DNA of 64,000 nucleotides, taken from Paenibacillus sp. FSL R5-0517 (GTDB taxonomy: Bacteria; Bacillota; Bacilli; Paenibacillales; Paenibacillaceae). The stretch is from the NCBI RefSeq assembly GCF_037974355.1, contig NZ_CP150235.1, positions 6,076,001 through 6,140,000 of the forward strand, given 5' to 3'. The translations under genes and the position numbers were made by a program. Below the pieces are notes generated by a model, which was not told the origin of the DNA, did not search any database, and worked only from the letters and a program-made list of their open reading frames with translations. Within the stretch, counting starts at the first letter, position 1; each line of letters starts with the position of its first letter. Of this stretch, positions 47,820 to 56,649 are shown piece after piece.

Positions 47820-49008
47820 ACCGGTATCCTGCCCTTCTATAGATTAATCCTGAGATCAACAGTAATACAGCGCATACCACGCCTAACATCAGAATGCTAT
47901 ATACAATCTCGCCTACAGGTGCATCCAGCATCATTCTCAGAAAACTTTGGAGCGCCCAGTGGTTAACCGTAAGTTGGCTAAGCCGTTGTACAAAATCAAT
48001 CGGAATGGGCATGAACCCACCGCTGATGAATGTCATGGCAACGATGATACCTTGGAGGGTTGCGCTGGCCGATGCCGTGGTTTTGCATATCAATGCCACG
48101 ATCACGCCAAGGGTCATGGACGCCAATGTGATTCCTACACAAGTCAGCACAATATACCAAGGATGCGATCCCCAATCTACACCGTAGAACCAATACGTCA
48201 TAAGGATAATCGTTGTTGCTTGCAAGAAAGCAAGCAGACTATTGCCTGCAATCTTGCCAGCGAAAATAACTCCATTACCTATCGGTGCAGCCTGAAGGCG
48301 GATCAATGTTCGGTTATCCCGCTCTCCAAATAGGCTACTACTGGTTGTCATACCCGAGTACAACATGAACATAGCCAGCATGGATGCGGCATAGTATTGA
48401 GAAGCGCTGTAGGCCGTGCCTGTTTTTCCGGGATTGATGACAGTTATGGAAGTGGAACTCTCCGCACCAGACTTCGAAGAAGAGGACATGGCAAGAATTA
48501 CTTCCGGACCGAGCACCTTGGTCATCGCCATCTGTCGGTTCCATTCATCCGTAAAGCGTGTGAACAAGGTTTCACCCAATGTGTTAAGCGTGTTGTCCTT
48601 TCCTCGTATCCACTGTAACCTGGCCTCTTTCCCCATCATCACGTTTTCCTCAAAATCCGAAGGAATCATTACAGCAAAGTCGAGCTTATCGGTACGCAGC
48701 AAATGGACAGCCTCTTCTTCTGTCTTAAAGTTCTGCACCTTGATCATCCCTGCTACCGCCGGGGAATGAACGAATGTATCCAGCGCTTGATCAAGCGCAT
48801 CTGATCCTCTGCCTGATTCCGAATTCAAATGGATGATTCCCACACGTACAGTATCTGGTATAACATCATCCGCTGTCCCCATTGTACTGGAAAGGGCCGT
48901 GCCCAATATAAAGATCAGTAACAATGGCAGTATGAAGAGGTTCAACACCACAGATCGAATCTTAAGAATACGTCTTAATTCAAAGATGCAAATATGCCAT
49001 ATATTCAT
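47812..49008 (-). CDS. ABC-2 type permease, LnrM-like
   Basis: 398 residues with the same plan as its downstream partner: helix near 20-42 (VVLNLFILPLLLIFILG), an extracellular domain to about 200, then helices including MLAMFMLYSGMTTSS and ATTIILMTYWFYG, with the ABC-2 pattern FISGGFMPI near 335. The two permeases are paralogues, probably forming a heterodimer with the ATPase. It starts 12 bases after the ATPase stop. Confidence 0.82.
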   Translation of the reverse strand: MNIWHICIFELRRILKIRSVVLNLFILPLLLIFILGTALSSTMGTADDVIPDTVRVGIIHLNSESGRGSDALDQALDTFVHSPAVAGMIKVQNFKTEEEAVHLLRTDKLDFAVMIPSDFEENVMMGKEARLQWIRGKDNTLNTLGETLFTRFTDEWNRQMAMTKVLGPEVILAMSSSSKSGAESSTSITVINPGKTGTAYSASQYYAASMLAMFMLYSGMTTSSSLFGERDNRTLIRLQAAPIGNGVIFAGKIAGNSLLAFLQATTIILMTYWFYGVDWGSHPWYIVLTCVGITLASMTLGVIVALICKTTASASATLQGIIVAMTFISGGFMPIPIDFVQRLSQLTVNHWALQSFLRMMLDAPVGEIVYSILMLGVVCAVLLLISGLIYRRAGYRYE

Positions 49009-49020
49009 CGCTTGTTCCCC

Positions 49021-49956
49021 CTAGTCTCGCAGCGTACGCCCGGTTAGATTGAGGAACAATGTTTCCAGATCAGGCTCTTCGACCTTGAGTGACTGAATGG
49101 TTATTTCATGTTTGCTGCAAATGAAGAGCATATCCTGAAGATCCTGCTGTGCCGAAGGCAGCGTAATGGTCAGTGTATTCTCTGAAACTTCTACCGATCG
49201 CACGCGAGGGTGAAGTTTCAATTCTTCCACGACATCGGTACCAATACCGGAAGTGGAGAGCACTACTTTTTCCTCCGATGCTACCCGTTCTCTCAGCTCT
49301 GCTTCCGTGCCACAGGCAATGATTCGCCCCTGATCCATAATCGCAACCCGGTGACTAATCGCCGCCACTTCCTCCATGTAATGACTTGTATATATAATCG
49401 TTGAACCCATCTTGTTGAGTGTGCGCACCGATTCAAGGATATGATTCCGAGATTGCGGATCAATGCCAACTGTCGGTTCATCCATGATAATTAGATCCGG
49501 GCGATGTGTGATCGCACATGCGATGTTTAACCTGCGTTTCATACCGCCAGAGAAGGTCGAGGGGGCATCCTTTGCTTTATCCTGCAACCCTACAAATTCA
49601 AGAGACTCCTGCACCCTTTCCTTAAGCAATTTTCCACGCAGTCCATACAGTCTGGCAAAAAAGGTCACATTCTCCGCAGCAGACATGGTTTCGTATAAAG
49701 CCAGATCCTGCGGAACCAGTCCGATCTTGCGCTTTACTTCAAGCGGTCGCTCCTTGACCGATATCCCATCTAATCTGATTTCACCCTGATCCATATTCAG
49801 GAGCCCGGCTATCATGCTGATGGTGGTACTTTTTCCTGCTCCATTGGGACCGAGCAATCCAAAAATTTCGCCTTTGCCAACACTAAGGTTCAAATGATCC
49901 ACGGACAACCTGCTGCCGTATCGTTTCACAACATGATGCACTTCAAGTATCCCCAT
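49021..49956 (-). CDS. ABC transporter ATPase, LnrL-like
   Basis: 311 residues from the ATG at 49956 (MGILEVHHVVKRYG); AGAGGAG stands ten bases upstream, and a longer in-frame start at 50052 adds 32 unrelated residues lying in the promoter region. Walker A GPNGAGKST, Q loop GLVPQDLAL, signature FSGGMKRRLNIA, Walker B LIIMDEPTVGIDPQ, and switch His in IYTSHYMEEV are intact. The C-terminal 80 residues resemble the DrrA-type extension. Length equals LnrL (YfiL) of B. subtilis as I recall it. First gene of a three-gene exporter unit divergent from the kinase. Confidence 0.88.
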   Translation of the reverse strand: MGILEVHHVVKRYGSRLSVDHLNLSVGKGEIFGLLGPNGAGKSTTISMIAGLLNMDQGEIRLDGISVKERPLEVKRKIGLVPQDLALYETMSAAENVTFFARLYGLRGKLLKERVQESLEFVGLQDKAKDAPSTFSGGMKRRLNIACAITHRPDLIIMDEPTVGIDPQSRNHILESVRTLNKMGSTIIYTSHYMEEVAAISHRVAIMDQGRIIACGTEAELRERVASEEKVVLSTSGIGTDVVEELKLHPRVRSVEVSENTLTITLPSAQQDLQDMLFICSKHEITIQSLKVEEPDLETLFLNLTGRTLRD

Positions 49957-50009
49957 CAATTTTACGCTCCTCTTCCGTTTCGGCCTCTGCCGCTGGATTT
50001 CATATTTGT

Positions 50010-50015
50010 ATTGTA
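50010..50015 (-). promoter_or_regulatory. Possible -10 element of the exporter operon
   Basis: Minus strand TACAAT, 54 bases before the ATPase ATG. No good -35 stands 16-18 bases upstream, but an ATGACTT half-site (50046-50052) lies about 45 bases before the expected start, as for an activator-dependent promoter. Confidence 0.45.
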
Positions 50016-50045
50016 ACGGATCGCACTCTGTAGCGAAGGTACGAA

Positions 50046-50075
50046 AAGTCATGAATCGAAGGTGACTTAAGTCAT
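50046..50075. promoter_or_regulatory. Three-half-site operator between the exporter and kinase genes
   Basis: AAGTCAT at 50046-50052, TGACTT at 50063-50068 (inverted) and AAGTCAT at 50069-50075; the last two form the perfect palindrome TGACTTAAGTCA (50063-50074). Wider TCGAAG/CTTCGA arms flank the palindrome. Placement upstream of both weak promoters suggests binding of the NarL-family response regulator encoded alongside. Confidence 0.6.
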
Positions 50076-50100
50076 CTCCTGCTTCGAATGCTGCTTATGG

Positions 50101-50106
50101 TATAAT
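50101..50106 (+). promoter_or_regulatory. -10 element of the kinase-regulator operon
   Basis: Perfect TATAAT, 62 bases before the kinase ATG, with no recognisable -35 at the right distance. The TGACTTAAGTCA palindrome is centred about 44 bases before the expected start, the usual spot for an activator replacing the -35. Confidence 0.55.
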
Positions 50107-50167
50107 CAAGGGCGCATTACCGAGAGATTTTCTACTCCACTTTTTATATAAAGGATGTCACAACCCT

Positions 50168-51379
50168 ATGCCGATGCGGTTTCTGCAATACGGATTAATT
50201 ATCGTTCCAGCCGTACTGTACATGTTGATGTTCCCCTTGGACAACGAAGCTGTCTACACCCTGTATATCATCATCGCGCTTGGACTCTCCGTGTGGAAAG
50301 ATTTCAACCGTTCAAGTACACAGCAGTGGCTGTTGCTTTTGGCCGAAATACTCTGGAGCTGTTGGCTGATTGCATCGTATGGACCCATCCTGCTATTCCT
50401 CTCTCTATCCGTGCTCTACGTGTATATATACAGACTCGAGGGAAACCGGAGATGGTTGATGTTTGCCATTCAGCTTGTCGCAAGCAATGTCGCTTTGGGA
50501 TGGTATTATTCTGTGCCACAGGCACCGCAACCAGGGTTAACGACACTAAATACAATCACCACCACATTATTCTCCGCAGAGGCAACAACGATGGTCCTTG
50601 GCAACCTGCTTCTGCTCATCACAGCGGCTCTCTCCTGGCAGGGATCAAGAACAGCGAGCAGCCGCGGACAACTGGAACAAGTCTATGACGAGCTCCGCAG
50701 TAAACATTACGAGCTTCAAGAAGCACGTGCACAGCTCCTGTTATTTACAAAGCAACTTGAAGGAGTAGCTCAGGCAGAGGAACGCACACGTATCTCCAGA
50801 CAGCTTCATGATGATATCGGACATCGACTGATTCGCACCAAAATGATGTCGGAAGCCGCTCTGATGACTCTCCCCCGAGATCGGGAAAAAGGAACGGAAA
50901 TGGTGAGACAGATTCGTGATCAATTGGCCACCAGTATGGATGATATGCGAAGTACACTTCACAAACTGCGACCGGATTCCTATGGTTCCAATGCCTATGC
51001 ACTGGATCGTCTTCTGGAGGAAGTGGGCAGAGATACCGGGGTGAAGACACATTTTGAAGTTCAAGGCGCATCCCATGTGCTGTACCCCAGCATACAAATC
51101 GTTTTATACAAAAATGCCAAAGAAGCCGTAACGAATGCACTACGACACGGAAATGCCTCTTCTATCACATTGGAGTTGGTATTCGCGGATCAGGAAATCT
51201 GTATGAGCGTAAGTAATGATGGCAAAATTAATCCGCACTCGTCTAAGACAAGTGGCATAGGACAGGAAAGCATGTGTCTACGTACACAAATGGTGGGAGG
51301 AACCTTGGAGATTCAATCTGCTTTTCCGTATACCGTGATTACACGCATTCCAATAACGAACCAGATGGATCTACTCTGA
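50168..51379 (+). CDS. Sensor histidine kinase, DesK/NarX type (LnrJ-like)
   Basis: 403 residues. The N-terminal 160 residues form about five membrane helices with short loops, so signal sensing is probably within or near the membrane. A short coiled coil (about 168-205) leads to the HisKA_3 box with the phospho-acceptor His214 in RQLHDDIGHRL, then a HATPase_c domain (NAKEAVTNALRHGNAS, N box; GIGQESM, G box). AAGGATG stands 12 bases before the ATG. It is followed ten or so bases later by its response regulator. The predicted signal, by analogy to LnrJ, is a membrane-active polyene or similar compound; this is inference. Confidence 0.9.
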   Translation: MPMRFLQYGLIIVPAVLYMLMFPLDNEAVYTLYIIIALGLSVWKDFNRSSTQQWLLLLAEILWSCWLIASYGPILLFLSLSVLYVYIYRLEGNRRWLMFAIQLVASNVALGWYYSVPQAPQPGLTTLNTITTTLFSAEATTMVLGNLLLLITAALSWQGSRTASSRGQLEQVYDELRSKHYELQEARAQLLLFTKQLEGVAQAEERTRISRQLHDDIGHRLIRTKMMSEAALMTLPRDREKGTEMVRQIRDQLATSMDDMRSTLHKLRPDSYGSNAYALDRLLEEVGRDTGVKTHFEVQGASHVLYPSIQIVLYKNAKEAVTNALRHGNASSITLELVFADQEICMSVSNDGKINPHSSKTSGIGQESMCLRTQMVGGTLEIQSAFPYTVITRIPITNQMDLL

Positions 51380-51400
51380 AAAAAGGAAGTGAATGTGCTC

Positions 51401-52090
51401 ATGTCCGAACGGAATGATGTGAACAACAAAAAGGATTCAGCCCAGCACCCACTTATTCGGCTGCTTCTCGCCGATGATGACTACTTCATCCGCGAAAGCC
51501 TTAAAGTGTTGCTTGGACTCGACTCTGGCATTCGCGTTACAGGTACGGCCTCAAATGGCCAGGAAGCGTTAGAATTGCTTGAAGCAGGCACACCTGCGGA
51601 TGTGGTGTTGATGGATATTCGGATGCCGGAATGTGACGGAGTTGAAGGTACTGGGCTGATCAAGGCACGCTTTCCTGAAATTCAGGTGCTCATGCTGACT
51701 ACGTTTGACGACGATGAGTATATCATTCAGGCATTACAGAATGGAGCAAGCGGTTATTTGCTTAAAAATGTGCCGCCTGAACGGATTATTCAAGGCATCA
51801 AGACCGTACATAACGGCGATATGTTAATCCATCCGGATATTGCCCGCAAGCTAACAGGCCTTCTTCGTCCTTCTCCAACTTCCCAGACACATCACCCAAT
51901 CGAAGCCTATGGACTGACCCGTATGGAGCTGGCGGTTGCCGAGGCCATATCGGAGGGGTTGTCCAATAAGGAAATTGCCGCCAAACTGTTCCTCAGTGAA
52001 GGCACGGTCAAGAACTACGTCACCGATATTCTGGGCAAGCTGAACTTGCGTGATCGGACCCAAATCGCTATCTTCATGTTAAAAAAATAA
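51401..52090 (+). CDS. NarL/FixJ-family response regulator (LnrK-like)
   Basis: 229 residues from the ATG at 51401. GTG codons at 51389 and 51395 are in frame; AAGGAAGTGA (51383-51392) could serve the GTG at 51395 or the ATG, so the exact start is open. Receiver domain LLLADDDYFIRESLKVLLG with acidic pocket, phospho-acceptor Asp72 in VLMDIRMP, then Thr (LTTFDDD) and Lys (LLKNVPPE). C-terminal LuxR-type helix-turn-helix: LTRMELAVAEAISEGLSNKEIAAKLFLSEGTVKNYV. It likely binds the TGACTTAAGTCA site upstream and controls the divergent exporter operon and itself. Confidence 0.92.
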   Translation: MSERNDVNNKKDSAQHPLIRLLLADDDYFIRESLKVLLGLDSGIRVTGTASNGQEALELLEAGTPADVVLMDIRMPECDGVEGTGLIKARFPEIQVLMLTTFDDDEYIIQALQNGASGYLLKNVPPERIIQGIKTVHNGDMLIHPDIARKLTGLLRPSPTSQTHHPIEAYGLTRMELAVAEAISEGLSNKEIAAKLFLSEGTVKNYVTDILGKLNLRDRTQIAIFMLKK

Positions 52091-52091
52091 C

Positions 52092-52138
52092 AAAAAGGTA
52101 TTTCCCTTGCCTGCGACGGCGCTCGGAAATACCTTTTT
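52092..52138. terminator. Bidirectional terminator between the response regulator and minJ
   Basis: AAAAAGGTATTTCC ... GGAAATACCTTTTT: 14 perfect pairs with A and T tracts on the two sides; it ends the regulator transcript (two bases after its stop) and the minJ transcript. Confidence 0.92.
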
Positions 52139-52179
52139 CATTGCTTGATGTATGCAACATACTTCATCACATATGTTAG

Positions 52180-53508
52180 TTACATCTCCACGGACCCTTT
52201 ATCACTGGCCACAGGAGCTGGCGGTAATGCCAAGGGAGCTTCGTCCCTGTGTGGTTTTTTCAGACGGGCAAGCAACTTGAGGTTGATGATATGGAACAGC
52301 GTCAATGGACGCAACCGAATCGCCCAGACCTCGTGATTGTCAGGTGCCATAATGACCCCAAGCTGATGATGTTCCCCTTCATAGATTGCTCGCTGCATGA
52401 ACTTGCTTTCTCCCTGGTGATTTCGTACCTCCAGCTTGCAAAAAGCCGGATTCATCCGCAGGGCGCGATGCAACTCTTCCGGTGAATGAACCAACTTGCC
52501 ATTCACCTTGTACAATGTCTCTCCAGCTTCAATCCCCAGATCCGCAGCAGGACTCTCCGGAATAACAGCCAATACCTTCAACCCATGCTGCGGATGGACA
52601 AATACCGGGCTGCGGTTTTGCTCTTCAAATGCGCTATACCATACCAGAAATTCATGTCCAATAAATGCAATCAGCGCAGCAACCACCATAAGTGGAGACC
52701 ACCATGCAGCAAGCAAACTGAACACGAGCAAGGTTGTCCCATATAACATCAACCGTTGGGACGAGATCTGCACCTTCCGTCCAGGAAGCATACTTTGCGT
52801 TATTTCACCAAATCCGAGCATGATGGGCAACGCAAACAGCATATAGCTCTGGCCGGCATTCATGAGTGGATTCCAAGCCAGTTCCGCGCCATTACCTGTG
52901 ACTGGTACAAGAATCAGTAGGGGAATAGCCCAGAACTGTTGCAGTTGATATCCACCAACCAGTTTCCCGCGTTTTCCCTCGAAGAGAAGCGGTGATGCCA
53001 TGGATACTCCCTGCATGCGTACCAACAGGGCTTCACCCATATGTAGAAGGGCCGTCAGGACAAGCAGTGCAGGCATATCCAAGGTACGTAACGTTTCCGT
53101 TATACTCCCTACCCAACCTGAAGGTTGCCAGCCTGAAGCCAGATTCAAACCAAATTGTAGCACACCCAGTAACCCGGCCGCGTAGGCAAAACACAGATAC
53201 CGGATACGAAACAAGGATAGAATTAACGTTGCAGCCCATATGCATATCAGGCTTCCCAGTGTGAGATGTGCACCGAGGAATAGGGATACAATCGAGACGA
53301 TGGTACCAATGAGTATGCCTCCCAGTACGGCACGAATCGTCTGTGTAATTGAGCTTTGCAAACGAACATGAAACAATTTACGCTCCTGCAGTAATTGACG
53401 ATGATAGATGAGCGCAATCAGGATCACCGCAATATAATAAAACGGCTGAATAAACAACTGCAACACTGCTTCGCCTAATGTAGTTAACCACGGCCATACC
53501 CATTCCAT
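52180..53508 (-). CDS. minJ: PDZ-containing membrane protein, MinJ-like
   Basis: 442 residues. The N-terminal 300 residues hold about eight hydrophobic helices (first: AVLQLFIQPFYYIAVILIALIY), followed by a PDZ domain (about 305-390: GLKVLAVIPESPAADLGIEAGETLYKVNGK) and a basic, proline-rich tail. Topology, size and place next to ctpB and ftsEX match MinJ of B. subtilis, which bridges DivIVA and MinD to keep division at mid-cell. I could not compare sequences, so this is by topology and synteny. It follows ctpB by 64 bases with a terminator between them. Confidence 0.78.
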   Translation of the reverse strand: MEWVWPWLTTLGEAVLQLFIQPFYYIAVILIALIYHRQLLQERKLFHVRLQSSITQTIRAVLGGILIGTIVSIVSLFLGAHLTLGSLICIWAATLILSLFRIRYLCFAYAAGLLGVLQFGLNLASGWQPSGWVGSITETLRTLDMPALLVLTALLHMGEALLVRMQGVSMASPLLFEGKRGKLVGGYQLQQFWAIPLLILVPVTGNGAELAWNPLMNAGQSYMLFALPIMLGFGEITQSMLPGRKVQISSQRLMLYGTTLLVFSLLAAWWSPLMVVAALIAFIGHEFLVWYSAFEEQNRSPVFVHPQHGLKVLAVIPESPAADLGIEAGETLYKVNGKLVHSPEELHRALRMNPAFCKLEVRNHQGESKFMQRAIYEGEHHQLGVIMAPDNHEVWAIRLRPLTLFHIINLKLLARLKKPHRDEAPLALPPAPVASDKGSVEM

Positions 53509-53543
53509 CGTGGTTCTTCACCCCTCTCTTTCAGCCGGTTCAG

Positions 53544-53575
53544 AAAAAAAGAAGGCTGAAAATCAGCCTTCTTTA
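53544..53575 (-). terminator. Rho-independent terminator of ctpB
   Basis: Minus strand AAGAAGGCTGA-tttt-CAGCCTTCTT followed by T runs; the stem overlaps the ctpB stop codon by three bases. Confidence 0.88.
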
Positions 53576-55045
53576 TGGCTTCGACACAGCGGACGAAATA
53601 TCCTTTGAGACATTTTCGATCGCGCGTTTCAGCTGTGCATCATATTGAGGATTGGCAATACGTTCAATCAGAGCCGCTTCCAGTGATTCAGCGGTTTTCT
53701 CGTCAATCTGGCCTGTGGCCTGAATGCCTTTTTGCTTCTGGAATGCCTTGACCGCTTCTTCAGTCTTCTGGTCGTAGTATCCATCCACACGATCCGGTTT
53801 GAAATCGAGTCCTCTCAGCATCGTCTGCGCACTTTTCACATCCGTGCTATTGCTGTCATATTTCAGTGGTAACTTCTCTTTATTAATCGGTGCCACCGAG
53901 AAATAATCCGGCTGGTCTACCGCAATATCCGGTTTGATTCCTTTTTCATGAATCCAGTCCCCGTTCGGCGTGAGCCATTTGGCAATGGTAATCTTCAGCA
54001 AGCTGCCGTCCCCCATTTGCTTGTCATAACTCGTCTGCACGGTTCCTTTACCAAAGGAATTTTCACCAATCAACTTCGCACCTGCTGACTGTTGTAATGC
54101 ACCGGCCAAAATCTCCGACGCACTGGCACTGCCTTTGTTCATCAGGACTGTGACTGGATAAGCTTTGGCTGATCCATTGGATTTGCTTTGTTCCTTTTTG
54201 CCGTTCTTGTCTTCGACTTGCACAATAACCTTGCCTTTAGGAACAAACTGTTCAGCAATATCAATCACGACTTGCAATACACCGCCTGGGTCATTCCGTA
54301 CGTCGATGACCAGACCTTTCATGTTCTGCTTCTCAAGCTTCGCCAACTCTTCCTTGAAGCGATCGCCTGTATTCAAAGAGAATTGAGTAATGGCAATGAC
54401 GCCAATTCCGCCATCCTCCATGTGAGCATATACGGTCTCCAGATCTATGTCATCCCGCACAATAACAAACTCAATCAGTTCGGTAGATCCGGCACGTTTG
54501 ACCTGTACCTTCGCTTCACTACCCTTAGGACCTCTGATTTTGTTGACAGCCTTGTTCAGTTCCAACCCTTGCAGGGATTCGCCGTTGACTGACATAATCA
54601 TGTCTTTCGCACGAATACCCGCTTTTTCGGCAGGTGATCCTTTGATTGGGGAAACAACAACGACATTTCCATCCTGTGAGGATACCTCTGCGCCAATACC
54701 GGTAAATGAACCTTCGATCGACTCTTCAAACTGAGCAGCCGTTTCCTGCCCCATATAGTTGGAGTACGGATCACCAAGGGATTCCATCATGCCGTTGATC
54801 GCACCGTCAATCAATTTGGTCTGATCCACGTCTTTATAATAGTTGCTTGAGATCAAATCCATCGCGGTTTCAATCTTCTTCAAATCGTTCTTCTGCTGCG
54901 TACTGCCGGTTACACTGGCTAGCAAACCCTCGCCAGCTGTGGTCTGGTTCGCTATTCCCGGGTAAGTCATTAGTACCAAGGTTAGCAAACTACCACCCAG
55001 AAGACCCAAAATGACAAGCAGTAGCGCCGATCTTTTTTTCATCAT
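53573..55045 (-). CDS. ctpB: S41 family carboxyl-terminal processing protease CtpB-type
   Basis: 490 residues: a membrane anchor (ALLLVILGLLGGSLLTLVLM), a helical N-terminal domain, a PDZ domain (FTGIGAEVSSQDGNVVVVSPIKGSPAEKAGIRAKD), the S41 protease domain with the catalytic serine in GSASASEILAGAL and lysine in GENSFGKGTVQ, and a C-terminal peptidoglycan-binding domain (LRGLDFKPDRVDGYYDQKTEEAVKAFQKQKG). Sporulation proteases CtpA/CtpB cleave SpoIVF proteins, but here the gene stands downstream of ftsEX and the M23 gene, so a role in wall-hydrolase processing is also plausible. The start ATG is one of two adjacent; AGGCGG lies upstream. Confidence 0.93.
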   Translation of the reverse strand: MMKKRSALLLVILGLLGGSLLTLVLMTYPGIANQTTAGEGLLASVTGSTQQKNDLKKIETAMDLISSNYYKDVDQTKLIDGAINGMMESLGDPYSNYMGQETAAQFEESIEGSFTGIGAEVSSQDGNVVVVSPIKGSPAEKAGIRAKDMIMSVNGESLQGLELNKAVNKIRGPKGSEAKVQVKRAGSTELIEFVIVRDDIDLETVYAHMEDGGIGVIAITQFSLNTGDRFKEELAKLEKQNMKGLVIDVRNDPGGVLQVVIDIAEQFVPKGKVIVQVEDKNGKKEQSKSNGSAKAYPVTVLMNKGSASASEILAGALQQSAGAKLIGENSFGKGTVQTSYDKQMGDGSLLKITIAKWLTPNGDWIHEKGIKPDIAVDQPDYFSVAPINKEKLPLKYDSNSTDVKSAQTMLRGLDFKPDRVDGYYDQKTEEAVKAFQKQKGIQATGQIDEKTAESLEAALIERIANPQYDAQLKRAIENVSKDISSAVSKP

Positions 55046-55180
55046 CCGTTTGTCACCGCCTTTCGTTTTAAAGCGTGTCCGATTCCAATGTTGCTTGAAC
55101 CCATTCCCTGAACATGCCAGCTTAGTATATGTCTAGCTTGTACGGAATATGTTTTTTCCATTCGGTCAATGGAGCAATAA

Positions 55181-56461
55181 TTACAAATAGTTCATCGGAT
55201 TTACCGCGGTACCGTTATCTCTTACTTCAAAGTGCAAGTGAGGTCCCGTGGAGTTTCCTGTATTACCTGACTCAGCAATGGTATCACCTTTGCTTACAGT
55301 GTCTCCCTTGCTGACTTTAAATCCACCTTCGCGCAAGTGACCATATAACGTCCAAAGACCACCGCCATGGTCCACAATAACGGTATAACCATAACCGCTA
55401 TACCATTCAGCCATGATCACGATTCCGCCAGAGGCCGCGTGAACTGAAGTTCCCTGAGGAACAGCAAAATCGACACCGGCATGCATTTTACCCACTACAC
55501 CCGTAATTGGATGGGTACGGGGACCGAATCCAGAAGAAATACGTCCTCCAGATACCGGTTTTGAGAAGATACCATTACCGGATGAATAGGTAACCTCACT
55601 GCTGCTATCCGCGCTGACTCTGGTTGGTGCCTTGGCAGCAGCTTTCGCCCGGGCAGCAGCTGCTGCTTTGGCTTTGGCCGCTGCGGCTGCTTGCTGTTCA
55701 CGCAATTTATTTTTCTCTTGAAGAAGGGCCGAACGTTTGCTGGCAATCTGCATCAATACGTCTTCCTGCTCTTGTGTCAACTCTTCTGACTCTTCGATTT
55801 TAGCATCATATGAAGCGAGAAGCACTTGCTTTTCCGCTTCTTTTTCATTCAATTGGGACTTGCGCTGTTTCTTCTGTGCATACAGGCTCTTGGCTTCCGC
55901 ATATTGCACATCCAATTCTGCCTTTTTGTCCACGACAAGTTGCTTGTCCGCTTTGTGCTCATCCAGCAGGTGCTGATCCTGATCCACGATCGTTTTGAGT
56001 GAATCCGCACGGGTCAGAAAGTCAGTGAAGCTGGTGGAGGACAACAATACATCCAGATAGGATACAGCACCGTCTGTATACATCAGGCGTACACGTGACT
56101 CCAACAATTTCTCCCTTGCAACGATGCGTTCTTCTGCCGCTTGCAGATCTTTCTTCGTTGTACGGAGATCTTCCTCCGTGTTCTCGATTTGCAAGGATAC
56201 ACTAGCCAGTTCATCACTAACGACATTAATCTGTTCCATGACAACCTTCAGATAAGCGTTGGTTTTGTTTTTGTAATGCTGCGCTTCCTTTTTGTTGGAA
56301 GCCGCTTTTTTTTGCTCCTGCTTGGCAGAAGCTGCCTTGCTCTCCAGTTGCTGAATCTGTTGGTCAATATCGCTGATGCTGCTCTTGGCATATCCGTCAG
56401 AAGGTTGAAGCGTCAAACTGGCCAATAACGTAAAGGCCAGCAGCGAAGCAGTTTTTTTCAA
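55181..56461 (-). CDS. EnvC-like M23 peptidoglycan hydrolase
   Basis: 426 residues from a TTG start at 56461, giving a clean signal peptide (KKTASLLAFTLLASLTLQPSDGYA); GGGGGAT lies eight or so bases upstream. An open frame continues to 56575 but would bury the signal peptide. A long coiled coil (about 30-265, with heptad-like Lys/Glu/Gln) leads through an Ala/Lys linker to a LytM domain with the zinc ligands visible: FGPRTHPITG, HAGVDFAVP (H and D), and HLHFEVR. Unlike proteobacterial EnvC, the ligands are intact, so it may be an active endopeptidase. It directly follows ftsX by about 190 bases, so FtsEX is its probable activator. Confidence 0.88.
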   Translation of the reverse strand: MKKTASLLAFTLLASLTLQPSDGYAKSSISDIDQQIQQLESKAASAKQEQKKAASNKKEAQHYKNKTNAYLKVVMEQINVVSDELASVSLQIENTEEDLRTTKKDLQAAEERIVAREKLLESRVRLMYTDGAVSYLDVLLSSTSFTDFLTRADSLKTIVDQDQHLLDEHKADKQLVVDKKAELDVQYAEAKSLYAQKKQRKSQLNEKEAEKQVLLASYDAKIEESEELTQEQEDVLMQIASKRSALLQEKNKLREQQAAAAAKAKAAAAARAKAAAKAPTRVSADSSSEVTYSSGNGIFSKPVSGGRISSGFGPRTHPITGVVGKMHAGVDFAVPQGTSVHAASGGIVIMAEWYSGYGYTVIVDHGGGLWTLYGHLREGGFKVSKGDTVSKGDTIAESGNTGNSTGPHLHFEVRDNGTAVNPMNYL

Positions 56462-56649
56462 AATGATGATCCCCCATCCTATGATTTCACAAGAAAGCAA
56501 CCTGCACAGGTGGCGAACAGCATGTTCTTTGCTTTCTTCCATCTTAAAGACTCCGTCTTTCCTACATATCGTCAAACAGCGCCCATTAATGAACCTGCTT
56601 TACCATTCTTTTCGACATATTCTGCAATTTGATCGTTTCAAAACAAAAT

